The notes under the pieces are model-generated. The model ran no database searches and was not told where the DNA came from. It worked only from the letters and a program-made list of their open reading frames with translations. Shown piece after piece: positions 16,081 through 23,771 of a stretch of 48,555 nucleotides of DNA (position 1 is the stretch's first letter; each line of letters begins with the position of its first letter). Origin of the DNA: a virus; IMG/VR virus record IMGVR_UViG_3300005663_000068, positions 1 through 48,555 of that record. One strand, written 5' to 3'. The translations under genes were made by a program, and so were the position numbers.

Positions 16081-16431
16081 CTACCTTCTCCTTAAATGAT
16101 GATAAGCTAACCGTGCAACCTTACGCATGGCATCCTGCAAATCCCACGAACGTACCTCTATGTACTTACTACCTGCCCACAAACTACAAACAAACCCTAT
16201 ATGATCTTGAGTGTACCCTGCGTATACATGCTCAGTACGTTCCCAAAGTATCATACGCAACTCTCCAACAGTTGCCCATTCTTCAAAATGTGAGTACCAC
16301 TTGCGCAACGATCTAAGCTTCCGAAGTCTTCGCCACTTGTCGAAGCTATCTACAAACCATTCACAATACATGATGGTAAGTATTACAAAACAAAATAACA
16401 TATAGAACCAACACCCTTCGTTAAAAGTCAT
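16081..16431 (-). CDS. Small membrane-anchored protein
   Basis: The ATG at 16431 follows a perfect GGGAGGT site and is preferred over one six codons earlier. Product about 116 aa: an N-terminal membrane span (CWFYMLFCFVILTIMYCEWF), a basic helix (KWRRLRKLRSLRKW), then a mixed domain. The C-terminal YHHLRRR codons are those copied into the duplication at 15829-15880. Function unknown. Confidence 0.6.
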   Translation of the reverse strand: MTFNEGCWFYMLFCFVILTIMYCEWFVDSFDKWRRLRKLRSLRKWYSHFEEWATVGELRMILWERTEHVYAGYTQDHIGFVCSLWAGSKYIEVRSWDLQDAMRKVARLAYHHLRRR

Positions 16432-16433
16432 AG

Positions 16434-16628
16434 CTACCTCCCTGTACACTCGTAAGAATCATCATTACACCACAACCTAAACTCTCTCCGAGTTACACCG
16501 CACCTAGTACATCTCAAAGTAAACCTATTCCAAACAGGTTTACTACTACTTGGCTGGAAGTGTACCAACACTATTAACACTACTACTGAAACTACAACTA
16601 TCACTATGAGAGCTATTAACTCAAACAT
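16434..16628 (-). CDS. Small membrane protein with zinc-ribbon-like tail (64 aa)
   Basis: The ATG at 16628 is preferred because the GGTGGAGGTGG tract lies just upstream. Residues 2-24 are almost entirely Ile/Val/Leu, a clear membrane span. The tail has CTRCGVTRREFRLWC with a further Cys, like half a zinc ribbon. Coupled to the 56-aa gene upstream. Function unknown. Confidence 0.6.
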   Translation of the reverse strand: MFELIALIVIVVVSVVVLIVLVHFQPSSSKPVWNRFTLRCTRCGVTRREFRLWCNDDSYECTGR

Positions 16629-16629
16629 T

Positions 16630-16800
16630 TCACCACCTCCACCTTTCATCGTCTTCGACTAGACCGTAAGCTTCGATTAACTCGTGAAGATGTTCCACCC
16701 ATTCATACATTGCTTGACTAGCACGTTGACTGCGAATCATTAGCATAGTATTAACACATTGAAACATTATACATGCAAGAAGTAGTAAGGTTATTGTCAT
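16630..16800 (-). CDS. Small hydrophobic-headed protein (56 aa)
   Basis: Starts at an ATG overlapping the stop of the DUF1937 gene (ATGA at 16800-16797). Reads MTITLLLLACIMFQCVNTML, then an amphipathic helix (RASQAMYEWVEHLHELIEAY) and an acidic end. The last codons hold the ribosome site for the next gene. N-terminal membrane or signal anchor. Function unknown. Confidence 0.6.
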   Translation of the reverse strand: MTITLLLLACIMFQCVNTMLMIRSQRASQAMYEWVEHLHELIEAYGLVEDDERWRW

Positions 16801-17480
16801 AAGCCTCTACACCTCCTCTCTGCAAGTATAGCGTTATCCATCGCACTCCTAATAGCACCGTGCGAAGCACTATATGTAATATCTCCAGTAGTAGCCATAA
16901 CACCTTGGCCTAGCGAAGGTACTGCAAATGTTATTCGATAATGGTTATCAAAGTTCTGTAGACCTTGCTTAACCTTCTGCACCTCATCCACATCAAGATA
17001 CACAATCTTCCTCCCTAACTCCTTAGCAATCTCAACCTCAGCCGTAACTCCCTTAGACTCCTTCCAACCATCTAAGCACAACACCCAAACCTCATCACAC
17101 CACTCTATGAAAGTCTTATCAAGTTCCTTCCAATAATCCCAATCTGTTGATAGGTTATGCTCAATAGCCATCCAATGACAAGATACTATTGGTGAATAAA
17201 CTGTATGACCACTCTTCATTAGTTCAGCAGCCTTTTTAGTGACAGCCTCGAAGCGTTCCCTCTTAACATTCATATAGCCTGAAGAATAAGGGCACGCTAA
17301 GTAAATCTTTAAGGGTTGGTAGCGATCCACCATCTCTTGAAGAATAGCCGCCCAGTTAATGTACTCATTCTTAGGAATCTCACGTTCTATATGACCTAAC
17401 TTCACAATATCAGTCGTACTAGTACAAGAGGTTACACTTAAACTAACACCCTTTTCCTTAAGAAACTGAAATAGATCCAT
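16797..17480 (-). CDS. DUF1937 protein, nucleoside 2-deoxyribosyltransferase-like fold
   Basis: Protein of 227 aa with AGGAGG upstream. Residues about 55-165 fit DUF1937: IYLACPYSS, a helix with RFEAVTKKAAELMKSGHTVYSPIV, the acidic WDYWKELDKTFIEWCDEVWVLCLDGW strand, and GVTAEVEIAKELGRKIVYL. The fold is related to nucleoside 2-deoxyribosyltransferases, so nucleotide salvage or base modification is possible, but catalysis has not been shown for DUF1937. Extra N-terminal 50 aa and C-terminal 60 aa are unassigned. Confidence 0.75.
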   Translation of the reverse strand: MDLFQFLKEKGVSLSVTSCTSTTDIVKLGHIEREIPKNEYINWAAILQEMVDRYQPLKIYLACPYSSGYMNVKRERFEAVTKKAAELMKSGHTVYSPIVSCHWMAIEHNLSTDWDYWKELDKTFIEWCDEVWVLCLDGWKESKGVTAEVEIAKELGRKIVYLDVDEVQKVKQGLQNFDNHYRITFAVPSLGQGVMATTGDITYSASHGAIRSAMDNAILAERRCRGL

Positions 17481-17506
17481 AGCACATCCTCCTAGAGTAA
17501 AAAGTA

Positions 17507-17731
17507 TTAACGACCTTGAAAGCAGCTTTTACAGATACTAACACCACCACTCACTACCCATCTATTAGACTCCAACACAACTCTACAACACTCTGGACAC
17601 ACACAATCACTAGGTATTAGCTTGCGCCTTGCAATCGCCCTACGCTCACTGCGCGACTTCCCTTGCACCTTCTCCTTTACGACTAACCTAGTCGCATCAA
17701 GCGCCAATCGCATTGCTCTGTAAACATTCAT
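17507..17731 (-). CDS. Zinc-ribbon small protein (74 aa)
   Basis: The ATG at 17731 has an AGGTG ribosome site. A longer reading from 17821 would run through the inverted-repeat arm and is not favoured. Basic helical N-terminal half (MRLALDATRLVVKEKVQGKS...RRAIARRK), then CVCPECCR and CKSC, a zinc ribbon. Possible nucleic-acid binder. It is the first gene downstream of the gene-free region. Confidence 0.65.
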   Translation of the reverse strand: MNVYRAMRLALDATRLVVKEKVQGKSRSERRAIARRKLIPSDCVCPECCRVVLESNRWVVSGGVSICKSCFQGR

Positions 17732-17800
17732 CTTAGCACCTAAATAAGCACAAGGGCCAGAGTGACCAGCGAGCAAGTGTTTCCGGCCATGAGGCCCCCT
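17732..17800 (+). repeat. Long inverted repeat, left arm
   Basis: Pairs with the reverse complement of about 18294-18240. After skipping a 12-base insertion (AGCAC-CTAAATA-AGCAC, about 17740-17751), the outer 25 bases match perfectly (CTTAGCAC then AAGGGCCAGAGTGACCA). The inner 30 or so match with a few differences. The insertion supplies the AGG of the ribosome site for the 74-aa gene. Confidence 0.85.
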
Positions 17801-18239
17801 AGTCCAACCCACGGCGGGCAAACGTCCCCAAAACCCCCCGCAATACGTACAAAACCACCGATTCCATTGGACTTACGACGATTTCGCTCTTCACAACTTT
17901 CTCAAGACCGCACAAAACCCTACCTCTGGTCAACGTATTCATTGGACTTGCGGCAAATACTCCTCAACACCTATCCACTATCTCGGCAAGACAGCCCCAA
18001 ACTCCTCCCTAACTCGTAAGCAAAAACACGGTCTTCAAGACTTAGACAACAATTTACCTCTCTTCTGCCGAGTTGACAACAACCTCTTCAAAACCTCTTA
18101 AACTACCTAACTCCTTTACTACTAACACCTTATATCATTCACAGTAAGGTAGTAGTTCCCCATAAGCAGTAGTTTAAGTGTTAAAGTGGGTAGTTTAGGT
18201 GGGTATTTCGCGGGTTTTCCCCGCTGTCTGTAGGGCCGA
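17801..18239. other. Gene-free region between inverted-repeat arms, possible origin or control region
   Basis: About 440 bp with no convincing coding frame on either strand. It holds two near-identical direct repeats (ATTCCATTGGACTTACGAC at 17861-17879 and ATTCATTGGACTTGCGGC at 17937-17954). Three copies of a TAAACTAC motif occur, one on the plus strand near 18100 and two on the minus strand between 18160 and 18205. A GC hairpin (GCGGG-GAAAA-CCCGC) lies near 18211-18225. The plus strand from 17821 to about 18130 is strikingly poor in G. Direct repeats plus strand skew and flanking inverted repeats fit a replication origin or a non-coding mobile remnant. Confidence 0.5.
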
Positions 18240-18294
18240 GGGGGCGCTCTGGCCGAAACACTTGCCCGTTGGTCACTCTGGCCCTTGTGCTAAG
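18240..18294 (-). repeat. Long inverted repeat, right arm
   Basis: Begins immediately after the VRR-NUC stop codon on the minus strand (CTTAGCACAAGGGCC...). It matches the left arm at 17732-17800 in inverted orientation. A transcript could fold the two arms into a stem of roughly 50 bp enclosing the gene-free region. Confidence 0.85.
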
Positions 18295-18627
18295 TTAGTT
18301 TGACAATTTAACTAACAATAGCAGCAACTCCGTCCCATCATCGAACTTACCAAGCACAGTTCCCCTAACATCTTCAACAAACCCTGGATACCTAACGACA
18401 AACGCATTACCACCTCGTAAGTTAATCGCACTAATGAACATGCGTTGATTCGTTTGCAGTCTTGTAGTAGCTCCCTTAAACTCCAAGAACCCTCTCCAGA
18501 ACCTGTGACAGATATAACGATCAGGTATTCCAGGCTCTTGCATCTTCTGTGCTACGAACGCAACAACCTTAGCACCCAATCCTTCCAACTCCTTGCACAC
18601 TTCCCTAGTCCATTTTGATTCTAGCAT
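18295..18627 (-). CDS. VRR-NUC domain nuclease
   Basis: Protein of 110 aa, the usual length of phage stand-alone VRR-NUC proteins. The PD-(D/E)XK core is visible: GIPDRY (Asp at about 36) and LEFKG (Glu at about 49, Lys at about 51), followed by TRLQTNQRMFISAI, typical of the family. These nucleases act on branched or flap DNA, so a role in recombination or replication-fork processing is likely. GGAGAGAG precedes the start, which overlaps the glycosyltransferase-like gene. Confidence 0.85.
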   Translation of the reverse strand: MLESKWTREVCKELEGLGAKVVAFVAQKMQEPGIPDRYICHRFWRGFLEFKGATTRLQTNQRMFISAINLRGGNAFVVRYPGFVEDVRGTVLGKFDDGTELLLLLVKLSN

Positions 18628-19363
18628 GTAACTCTCTCCAGTTAGGAGACGTGAAAACCTTGCTTACATAATCCTTTACACAATCCGCCGAGTTGCCAAC
18701 CTCAATAGGCAAGCACCCTGCTGCTATTGCCCGATAAGGTTCGCAGCTATGCCAATCCACCACCGGCGTACACTTTGCAGTAGACAGAATCGCGGACGCC
18801 TCGCCCTCACTAACAGGCCCCATGAACCTCTTGCTATCCCACCCTGAGAAACCCTCCCACCCTTTCCCATACACCTCTATGTCATCCCACTGGTCAAGCA
18901 CCCTGCGCCACTGTTCGTCTTGGTTATGAAACATAGCAAAATCACTAACAACAACCGCAGGCACCTTCCCCGTATTCTCAAGCTCCGGCCACTTAACCCA
19001 TGAGTGCATCCCAGAGAAGCCATCATCAATTACTACCAATTTCAGCTTTAGCCTGTTGACCAGTTCAACAACCGGCGCAAATTCCGTAAGAGTCTTGTAG
19101 CTAATTTTCGCACCACTACTTACTAGATGGTCATTAGCTGTGTCAGGCAAAACCTGGATCATAACTGTAGCTCTTGCATAATCTTCATTGATTCTATCCC
19201 AACCAAATCCCGCTTCTTGCGCAGCTACCGTGCATAAATCTGAGCTACTACGAAAAGGTCGGAGATTGCGTATTTCAGGTGTAAACCTTTCAGCCTCACT
19301 ACCTAAGTGCTCAAGAATTGCTTCCGTGTACTTACAGCCGTCTTTTCCGTGTACTAGGATCAT
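18605..19363 (-). CDS. Glycosyltransferase-like protein (GT-B type C-terminal fold)
   Basis: Protein of 252 aa. The C-terminal half reads like the donor-binding half of GT-B enzymes: IEVYGKGWEGF, then EGEASAILSTAKCTPVV, then EPYRAIAAGCLPIEVGN, where an acidic residue and the PYRAIAAG loop contact the sugar nucleotide. The N-terminal half has VVIDDGFSGMHSW and VVVSDFAMF strands. It could glycosylate phage DNA or host surface sugars; neighbouring DNA methyltransferases make DNA modification an option. Coupled to the broken NUDIX gene by ATGA overlap. Confidence 0.55.
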   Translation of the reverse strand: MILVHGKDGCKYTEAILEHLGSEAERFTPEIRNLRPFRSSSDLCTVAAQEAGFGWDRINEDYARATVMIQVLPDTANDHLVSSGAKISYKTLTEFAPVVELVNRLKLKLVVIDDGFSGMHSWVKWPELENTGKVPAVVVSDFAMFHNQDEQWRRVLDQWDDIEVYGKGWEGFSGWDSKRFMGPVSEGEASAILSTAKCTPVVDWHSCEPYRAIAAGCLPIEVGNSADCVKDYVSKVFTSPNWRELHARIKMD

Positions 19364-19756
19364 TCGTTCCCATCCTCCCTTACTTGTTGTTTAGAACCTT
19401 CAAAGCTCTTCCATAAGACTTGAACAGGTTCAGCGATAGTGGAATAAGCCAATGAAGATTGTGTATACATATACCTGGCAACCTCCCTAGTCATCGTTTC
19501 TACACCCCAAACATTACCAAAACTCCTAAAGAAGTGTACAATAACATCGTCGTTAGCTGCAATGACTACCCTTCTCCATTCTGGTATTAGCAGCCTTGTC
19601 TCTTCCTTAAACTCCCTTGTCATGGCAAGGTGTGGAAGTTCATTCTCTTCAACTCAGCTTACCCTTCTGCCAATCAGGCTTATTCTTCTTGATTAAGACC
19701 ACAAGCTTTTCGTCTGAGCTAAACAAGAACCTCACAACGTATTCTATACGATTCAT
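19360..19756 (-). pseudogene. NUDIX hydrolase broken by internal deletion and frameshift
   Basis: Two frames together make a NUDIX protein. The first 35 codons (19756-19649) read MNRIEYVVRFLFSSDEKLVV...KPDWQKGKLS and stop at TGA. The other frame resumes at once with VEENELPHLAMTREFKEETR, which carries the REFKEE part of the NUDIX box, and runs to 19360. The expected GVGGK between KL(N/S) and VE is missing, as if about 17 bases were lost. The second part has only an ATG at 19623 without a ribosome site. Loss of the GG loop should abolish catalysis. A trailing 87-aa product might still be made. Confidence 0.75.
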
Positions 19757-20556
19757 CAGAAGTTACTCCATACTACTTCGGTCATTGTTCGTTTACTCTT
19801 GCCACCCGCTATGTTATTGGGTAGCTTAAACTCTATCCGTTCCCAAGCGTGTAGTATCTTGTCGTACATTTCACTAGGGTAGCCTGACAACATAAACAGC
19901 CCGTCACATTCGCAGGAGATAAGGTCAAGCATCTCTAGATGATCTGTTGTAGACATCTCATACTTGTAATCACCCACTGCACCTTTTGCTCTAGTCTCAT
20001 GCAGATATGTAGGATCAAGGTAAAACAGTGTACTAGGTCCGTCTTGACTCTTAATAACTTTCAGCGCATCTTGATTCAAGATCACAACGCGCTTTAACCT
20101 TGCATGTACCGCAGGTAAGCCTTCTATTGCAGTCAACCACGCCGACACCTGCTCATTCATACCTCGCCTAGTCCGCCGTCTCGTAAGTGTTGCAAACTCC
20201 TTCATGTTCCCCGCGCGAGATTGCCGACAACGTATGAAGAAGTTTATGGCTTGATTTAGAGGGGTCTTAGCCATGTTAACTGCACCTGCAAATTGTATCT
20301 CACTAAAAGGTGTAACATTTAACATACGACTAAGCTCATCAAATAGCCACCTATCTTGCAAACACTCCCAGAAGTTCATCAATTCACCATCAATATCATT
20401 GACAACCTCACTAACACCCTCTGGATCTTTTTCCAACAACACCGCACCACCTCCGAAGTAAGGCTCAACATAGTGCGTATGCGGCGGCATCATAGCTATG
20501 ATCTTCTTCGCGAGGTAATGCTTACCTCCGTGCCATTTAAGTGGTTGTGTCAACAT
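19756..20556 (-). CDS. D12-class (Dam-like) N6-adenine DNA methyltransferase
   Basis: The ATG at 20556 gives the family-typical start MLTQPLKWHGGK. Motif X KWHGGK is followed by motif I VEPYFGGGAV and a DI acid in VVNDIDGELM. Motif IV is DPTY (about 176) instead of the usual DPPY, which still keeps the Asp and aromatic residue. The C-terminus SKRTMTEVVWSNF is typical. It methylates adenine in a short DNA site, probably to escape host restriction. Overlaps the upstream gene by 20 bp. Confidence 0.85.
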   Translation of the reverse strand: MLTQPLKWHGGKHYLAKKIIAMMPPHTHYVEPYFGGGAVLLEKDPEGVSEVVNDIDGELMNFWECLQDRWLFDELSRMLNVTPFSEIQFAGAVNMAKTPLNQAINFFIRCRQSRAGNMKEFATLTRRRTRRGMNEQVSAWLTAIEGLPAVHARLKRVVILNQDALKVIKSQDGPSTLFYLDPTYLHETRAKGAVGDYKYEMSTTDHLEMLDLISCECDGLFMLSGYPSEMYDKILHAWERIEFKLPNNIAGGKSKRTMTEVVWSNF

Positions 20557-20983
20557 CGAACATCTCCATAAGTGTGAAGGTAGTCTTACCAACTTTCTTG
20601 GTAAGAGATGCACAGTTCTTGTCCATCCACTTCTCTAGTTGTTTAGGTGTAGTGCGTATGTAGTGCTTAACTCTTAGATACGTTTGCTGGTATTTCCACT
20701 TACATCCTCGACACATACTGACACCAAGAAAGGGTATGTAAGCTAAAGCCTTATCCCCTTCGTCATTACCAGGATTAGGCTCATTACAGTTCCAACATAT
20801 TGCAGGGCCGCCAAGTTTTGCAATAACTCTGTTAGTTGCTTTGCGGAAATCTTCAGAACTACTCTCTAAAGGTATTAGTAATTTATGCTCAGCACCACTA
20901 ATAACAATATTATCGCCCTCCAACCACATATTAAGGTTGAAGTTCACCTCTCGCATCCATGCTACTTGAGCTTGATTGTACAC
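20537..20983 (-). CDS. Zinc-binding hypothetical protein
   Basis: Protein of 148 aa with CWNC and, about 35 residues later, CRGC, a split zinc ribbon. Beta-prone start (VNFNLNMWLEGDNIVISG) and helical C-terminus. Located between the two methyltransferase genes. Function unknown. Confidence 0.6.
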   Translation of the reverse strand: MYNQAQVAWMREVNFNLNMWLEGDNIVISGAEHKLLIPLESSSEDFRKATNRVIAKLGGPAICWNCNEPNPGNDEGDKALAYIPFLGVSMCRGCKWKYQQTYLRVKHYIRTTPKQLEKWMDKNCASLTKKVGKTTFTLMEMFDVDTTT

Positions 20984-21060
20984 GCCTCACCCTCCGATCT
21001 GTAACCCTCTGTCCCTGATTCCTCTCACCAGCCACCCACCCTCGACCGGCCCCGCACGCC

Positions 21061-21513
21061 CTATTCTGTAGGCTCTGACGGAGCCTCTACCCCATTGGGG
21101 TGGGTGGTGATTCTGGGGTCTACGATCTGTGTTAGTTCTAGAGTTATGCCAGCATTAGGGCCAGTAGTCCAATCTAGTGTGAGAACGGCTTTCGTCATAC
21201 TCTTAGGTTCGACACCACTTATACGCAACAGCTTACCGTCTATCTCAAGCCATCCACACTTAACGTGCAGCTCTCTGGGCTCGTATGTTGTAGTCTTGGT
21301 TTGTGGTTCTGCTACAATGTCCGAGGGCAGTGGTCTACTATTCTTGCGCCTACAACTCTCTTGAAGCTCTTCTTCGGCATCTAGGCCATATCGCCAGTGA
21401 ACTACTCCTGGGGTATTCACTAACAATTCAGAACCTTCTGTAAACTTCGACCTGTCTACTATAGCTACGCAGTCAGGCCCTCGGATTACGTAATACCTTA
21501 ATAGTGCTTTCAT
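21061..21513 (-). CDS. Hypothetical protein (150 aa)
   Basis: Not recognised. Starts inside the 3' end of the methyltransferase gene (41-bp overlap) with GAGAAG upstream. The C-terminal half is beta-rich (VKCGWLEIDGKLLRISGVEPK, then KAVLTLDW...) with an acidic tail. It may assist one of the two methyltransferases, judged only from position. Confidence 0.5.
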   Translation of the reverse strand: MKALLRYYVIRGPDCVAIVDRSKFTEGSELLVNTPGVVHWRYGLDAEEELQESCRRKNSRPLPSDIVAEPQTKTTTYEPRELHVKCGWLEIDGKLLRISGVEPKSMTKAVLTLDWTTGPNAGITLELTQIVDPRITTHPNGVEAPSEPTE

Positions 21514-22837
21514 CGTAAGCTTCTCCTACCCTATACTCGGCCCATGTAAAGTGTTCGGCGTCAATCTCGCAGCCTACGAAGCTACGATCAGCCATCGCTG
21601 CACCTATGCCTGTGGTCCCCGTGCCCATGAACGGGTCGAACACAACACCACCTGTTGGCGTTCGTGTCAACTTGCATAGATATTCCATAAGAGCTATAGG
21701 TTTAATCGTTGGATGGTTGTTACCAGGTCCGCGCTCCTTGCGTGAAGCTTTTGCGCAATAGAAGAAGCGGGCAGCGGAGCCGGAGTCAGAGTATGTGGAA
21801 CCTCCTAAGTAGCCACCTCCGCCGAAGGTTCCACCCTTATATTGTTGTCCTCTGTAGTCATCTTCACCGTAATTTTTTTTCCAATAGTTACCTGCTTCTG
21901 GAAACTCTCTAACCACCTCTTCCTTCTCAAGATTCGGCAACAGCTCAAAGTACTTCTGCAAATGTTCTGGTAACTTGTTATACTGTTGCTCATCAAGTTG
22001 CCAATCAAAGCACCCTAACTCTTTAAGCTCTAGCCCTATGTCTGTAGGTACTGCTTCGCTAAGTCCGTATCTGTCTTCTGGATAAGTTAGGATGACGTTA
22101 GTGGGCCAGCGGCCGGTCTTACTTTCACGCTGAATACAGCCGGTATTGTGTCCAGACATAGCAGCATTATCAGAAAGATATGTACCATCTGATTTAGTAA
22201 CTTGCATAGAATCTGTCCCTACCCTCGCCCCATCAATCCACAACCCACCTACACCCCACTTAACAGCGTTCTGCGCAAACGTCAAGCCCTTCTCAAGAGG
22301 TTTCATTGCAAGGGTTATGTACTCGCAAGCAGGTTTAAGAGCGGTCCCGTAGCCGTTCCATTGCTTGGCAAGGTCGGTAGACTCTCCCTCTCTTGTTAAT
22401 TGGTTCTCTGTCTTGTGGTAACCTCCTTTACCTTCAGCGTTCATAAAACCTACACCACTTGCAGGTTTTGCTGAGAACTCTACCCCAGCCTCTTTATCAA
22501 TACCCCTAGAAATATCGTGCGATTTAGGAAAACCTGATCCATAAATCCATAGAATCTTATCACGAATTTCCCAGCCTGCATCCTCGATCGCAGTTGTCAG
22601 TCTATGTTCTGTGCGCGTACCTCCGAATGCCAGTAGCATAGCGCCGGGCTTAGCAATGCGCAAGAAGCTCCGCCAGAAGTCAACACCCGGCACCCCATGA
22701 TCCCAGTCTTTGCCCATGAACTTTAGGCCATAGGGTGGATCACAGATGATAGTGTCAATACTGTTTGCGAGAAGGTCTACGCAAGTCGTGCGGCAGTCTT
22801 CCATGTGTAGCTTATAATTACGTTGCTCGTAGTTCAT
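21473..22837 (-). CDS. DNA methyltransferase (N4-cytosine or N6-adenine, beta-type motif order)
   Basis: Protein of 454 aa. Catalytic motif IV DPPYGLKFMG lies near residue 33, and the SAM motif FDPFMGTGTTGIGA with the acidic VGCEID lies near residue 410, giving the beta-class order. The long middle region (ASGVGFMNAEG...KPACEYITLAMKPL) is like phage-encoded site-specific methyltransferases, with a Gly/Tyr-rich loop near 330. No restriction enzyme is present, so it likely protects the phage DNA. Confidence 0.85.
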   Translation of the reverse strand: MNYEQRNYKLHMEDCRTTCVDLLANSIDTIICDPPYGLKFMGKDWDHGVPGVDFWRSFLRIAKPGAMLLAFGGTRTEHRLTTAIEDAGWEIRDKILWIYGSGFPKSHDISRGIDKEAGVEFSAKPASGVGFMNAEGKGGYHKTENQLTREGESTDLAKQWNGYGTALKPACEYITLAMKPLEKGLTFAQNAVKWGVGGLWIDGARVGTDSMQVTKSDGTYLSDNAAMSGHNTGCIQRESKTGRWPTNVILTYPEDRYGLSEAVPTDIGLELKELGCFDWQLDEQQYNKLPEHLQKYFELLPNLEKEEVVREFPEAGNYWKKNYGEDDYRGQQYKGGTFGGGGYLGGSTYSDSGSAARFFYCAKASRKERGPGNNHPTIKPIALMEYLCKLTRTPTGGVVFDPFMGTGTTGIGAAMADRSFVGCEIDAEHFTWAEYRVGEAYDESTIKVLRNPRA

Positions 22838-22862
22838 CCTGAACCATCCTTGATTTAAGGTA

Positions 22863-23210
22863 TCATTTCAACTTCTTGGCAAACTCTTGAGGATGCTCGT
22901 CATACCATAGTAAGCGTTCAACAGGGACATTGCGAATATCTATACCTCGAAGCTCACCGTAGGGCATAGTTTCAGCTTCAAATCTGCGTACCTCTTGCAA
23001 AGTCATCGGTAACTCTTTAACAGGTACTTGCTCCTTTGGTAGATGTTCGTCGATCAGCTCTGATAGGCACTCCCAGAAGTGTTTTGCATGAGTTATGTCG
23101 AGGTCTTTAAGCAAGATCTGAACTTCACTTGCTGCAAGGGAGTGTACTTCGTGTGCAAGCTTGCCAAGCTTTACGTTGTCTTCAATGTGTAGCTTAAACG
23201 TCCTTGTCAT
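22863..23210 (-). CDS. Small protein with DUF3820-like C-terminus
   Basis: Protein of 115 aa. The C-terminal part (AETMPYGELRGIDIRNVPVERLLWYDEHPQEF) matches the MPFGKYKGxxxxxIPxxYLLWL pattern of DUF3820, a short domain common in phages beside replication or repair genes. The N-terminal 60 aa are helical. Coupled to the preceding gene. Function not established. Confidence 0.6.
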   Translation of the reverse strand: MTRTFKLHIEDNVKLGKLAHEVHSLAASEVQILLKDLDITHAKHFWECLSELIDEHLPKEQVPVKELPMTLQEVRRFEAETMPYGELRGIDIRNVPVERLLWYDEHPQEFAKKLK

Positions 23211-23512
23211 AGTCTCATATCCTCAAGTTCAATCTTTGGAGCATTCACCCGCAATACTGCTGCACCATCGACGCACACCCATAGCTTATGACCGAGCGTT
23301 CCAATCTGAACGCCGACTGCCCCCTTAGCATCGAAGTCTTGTAGTTCAAGCGGTCGGCCCTTAGCATCGAGTATGTTGCTCTTCGGTGGACTAAGCACCC
23401 TCTGCAAGTCCTTAACACCTTGCATAGATGCGCTACCTTGCATCAGCACACGTCCGGTCTCACTGTCTCGGATCGTTGCTACACCGTTTTCGGCTCTTGT
23501 TATGCTAAGCAT
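23207..23512 (-). CDS. Hypothetical protein, last of a coupled small-gene run
   Basis: Protein of 101 aa: MLSITRAENGVATIRDSETG, then a beta-rich end with GTLGHKLWVCVDGAAVLRV. The start resembles that of the 23764-24102 protein (MISIHRELNGTATI), suggesting shared ancestry of the N-termini. Ribosome site AAGGAGAACAT lies within the end of the upstream gene. Function unknown. Confidence 0.55.
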   Translation of the reverse strand: MLSITRAENGVATIRDSETGRVLMQGSASMQGVKDLQRVLSPPKSNILDAKGRPLELQDFDAKGAVGVQIGTLGHKLWVCVDGAAVLRVNAPKIELEDMRL

Positions 23513-23771
23513 CGGGAATGTTCTCCTTTACATGGTCATAAAGAATGTCACCAACCATATTAAGCATGGGTTCGCCTTTTGCATCACGTCTTTGTTTATA
23601 AGGCTCACCTTCTTGACTAGGTTTAGCAATAAGTATAGATGTAACCCCTCTAAATGGAGGAATAGGTTCAAAGTGACATACCTCACTACTCTTAAATGAT
23701 TCAATAGAGCTACAAGCGCCGTCAAAGGGTCCACCTACTAAATGGAATCGTCCGCTATGATTGCTAATCAT
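23505..23771 (-). CDS. Hypothetical protein ending in KENIPDA
   Basis: Protein of 88 aa, starting MISNHSGRFHLVGGPFDGA, an FxLVGGPFDG pattern seen in short bacterial and phage proteins of unknown role. A SILIAKP strand follows. It shares its C-terminal KENIPD residues with two neighbours because those codons double as the ribosome site of the next gene. Function unknown. Confidence 0.55.
   Translation of the reverse strand: MISNHSGRFHLVGGPFDGACSSIESFKSSEVCHFEPIPPFRGVTSILIAKPSQEGEPYKQRRDAKGEPMLNMVGDILYDHVKENIPDA

Noticed and set aside
17762-18019. Plus-strand 85-codon frame in the gene-free region
   Set aside because: Pro/Ser-rich translation from a C-rich strand, begins inside the inverted-repeat arm, has no ribosome site and would be the only plus-strand gene.
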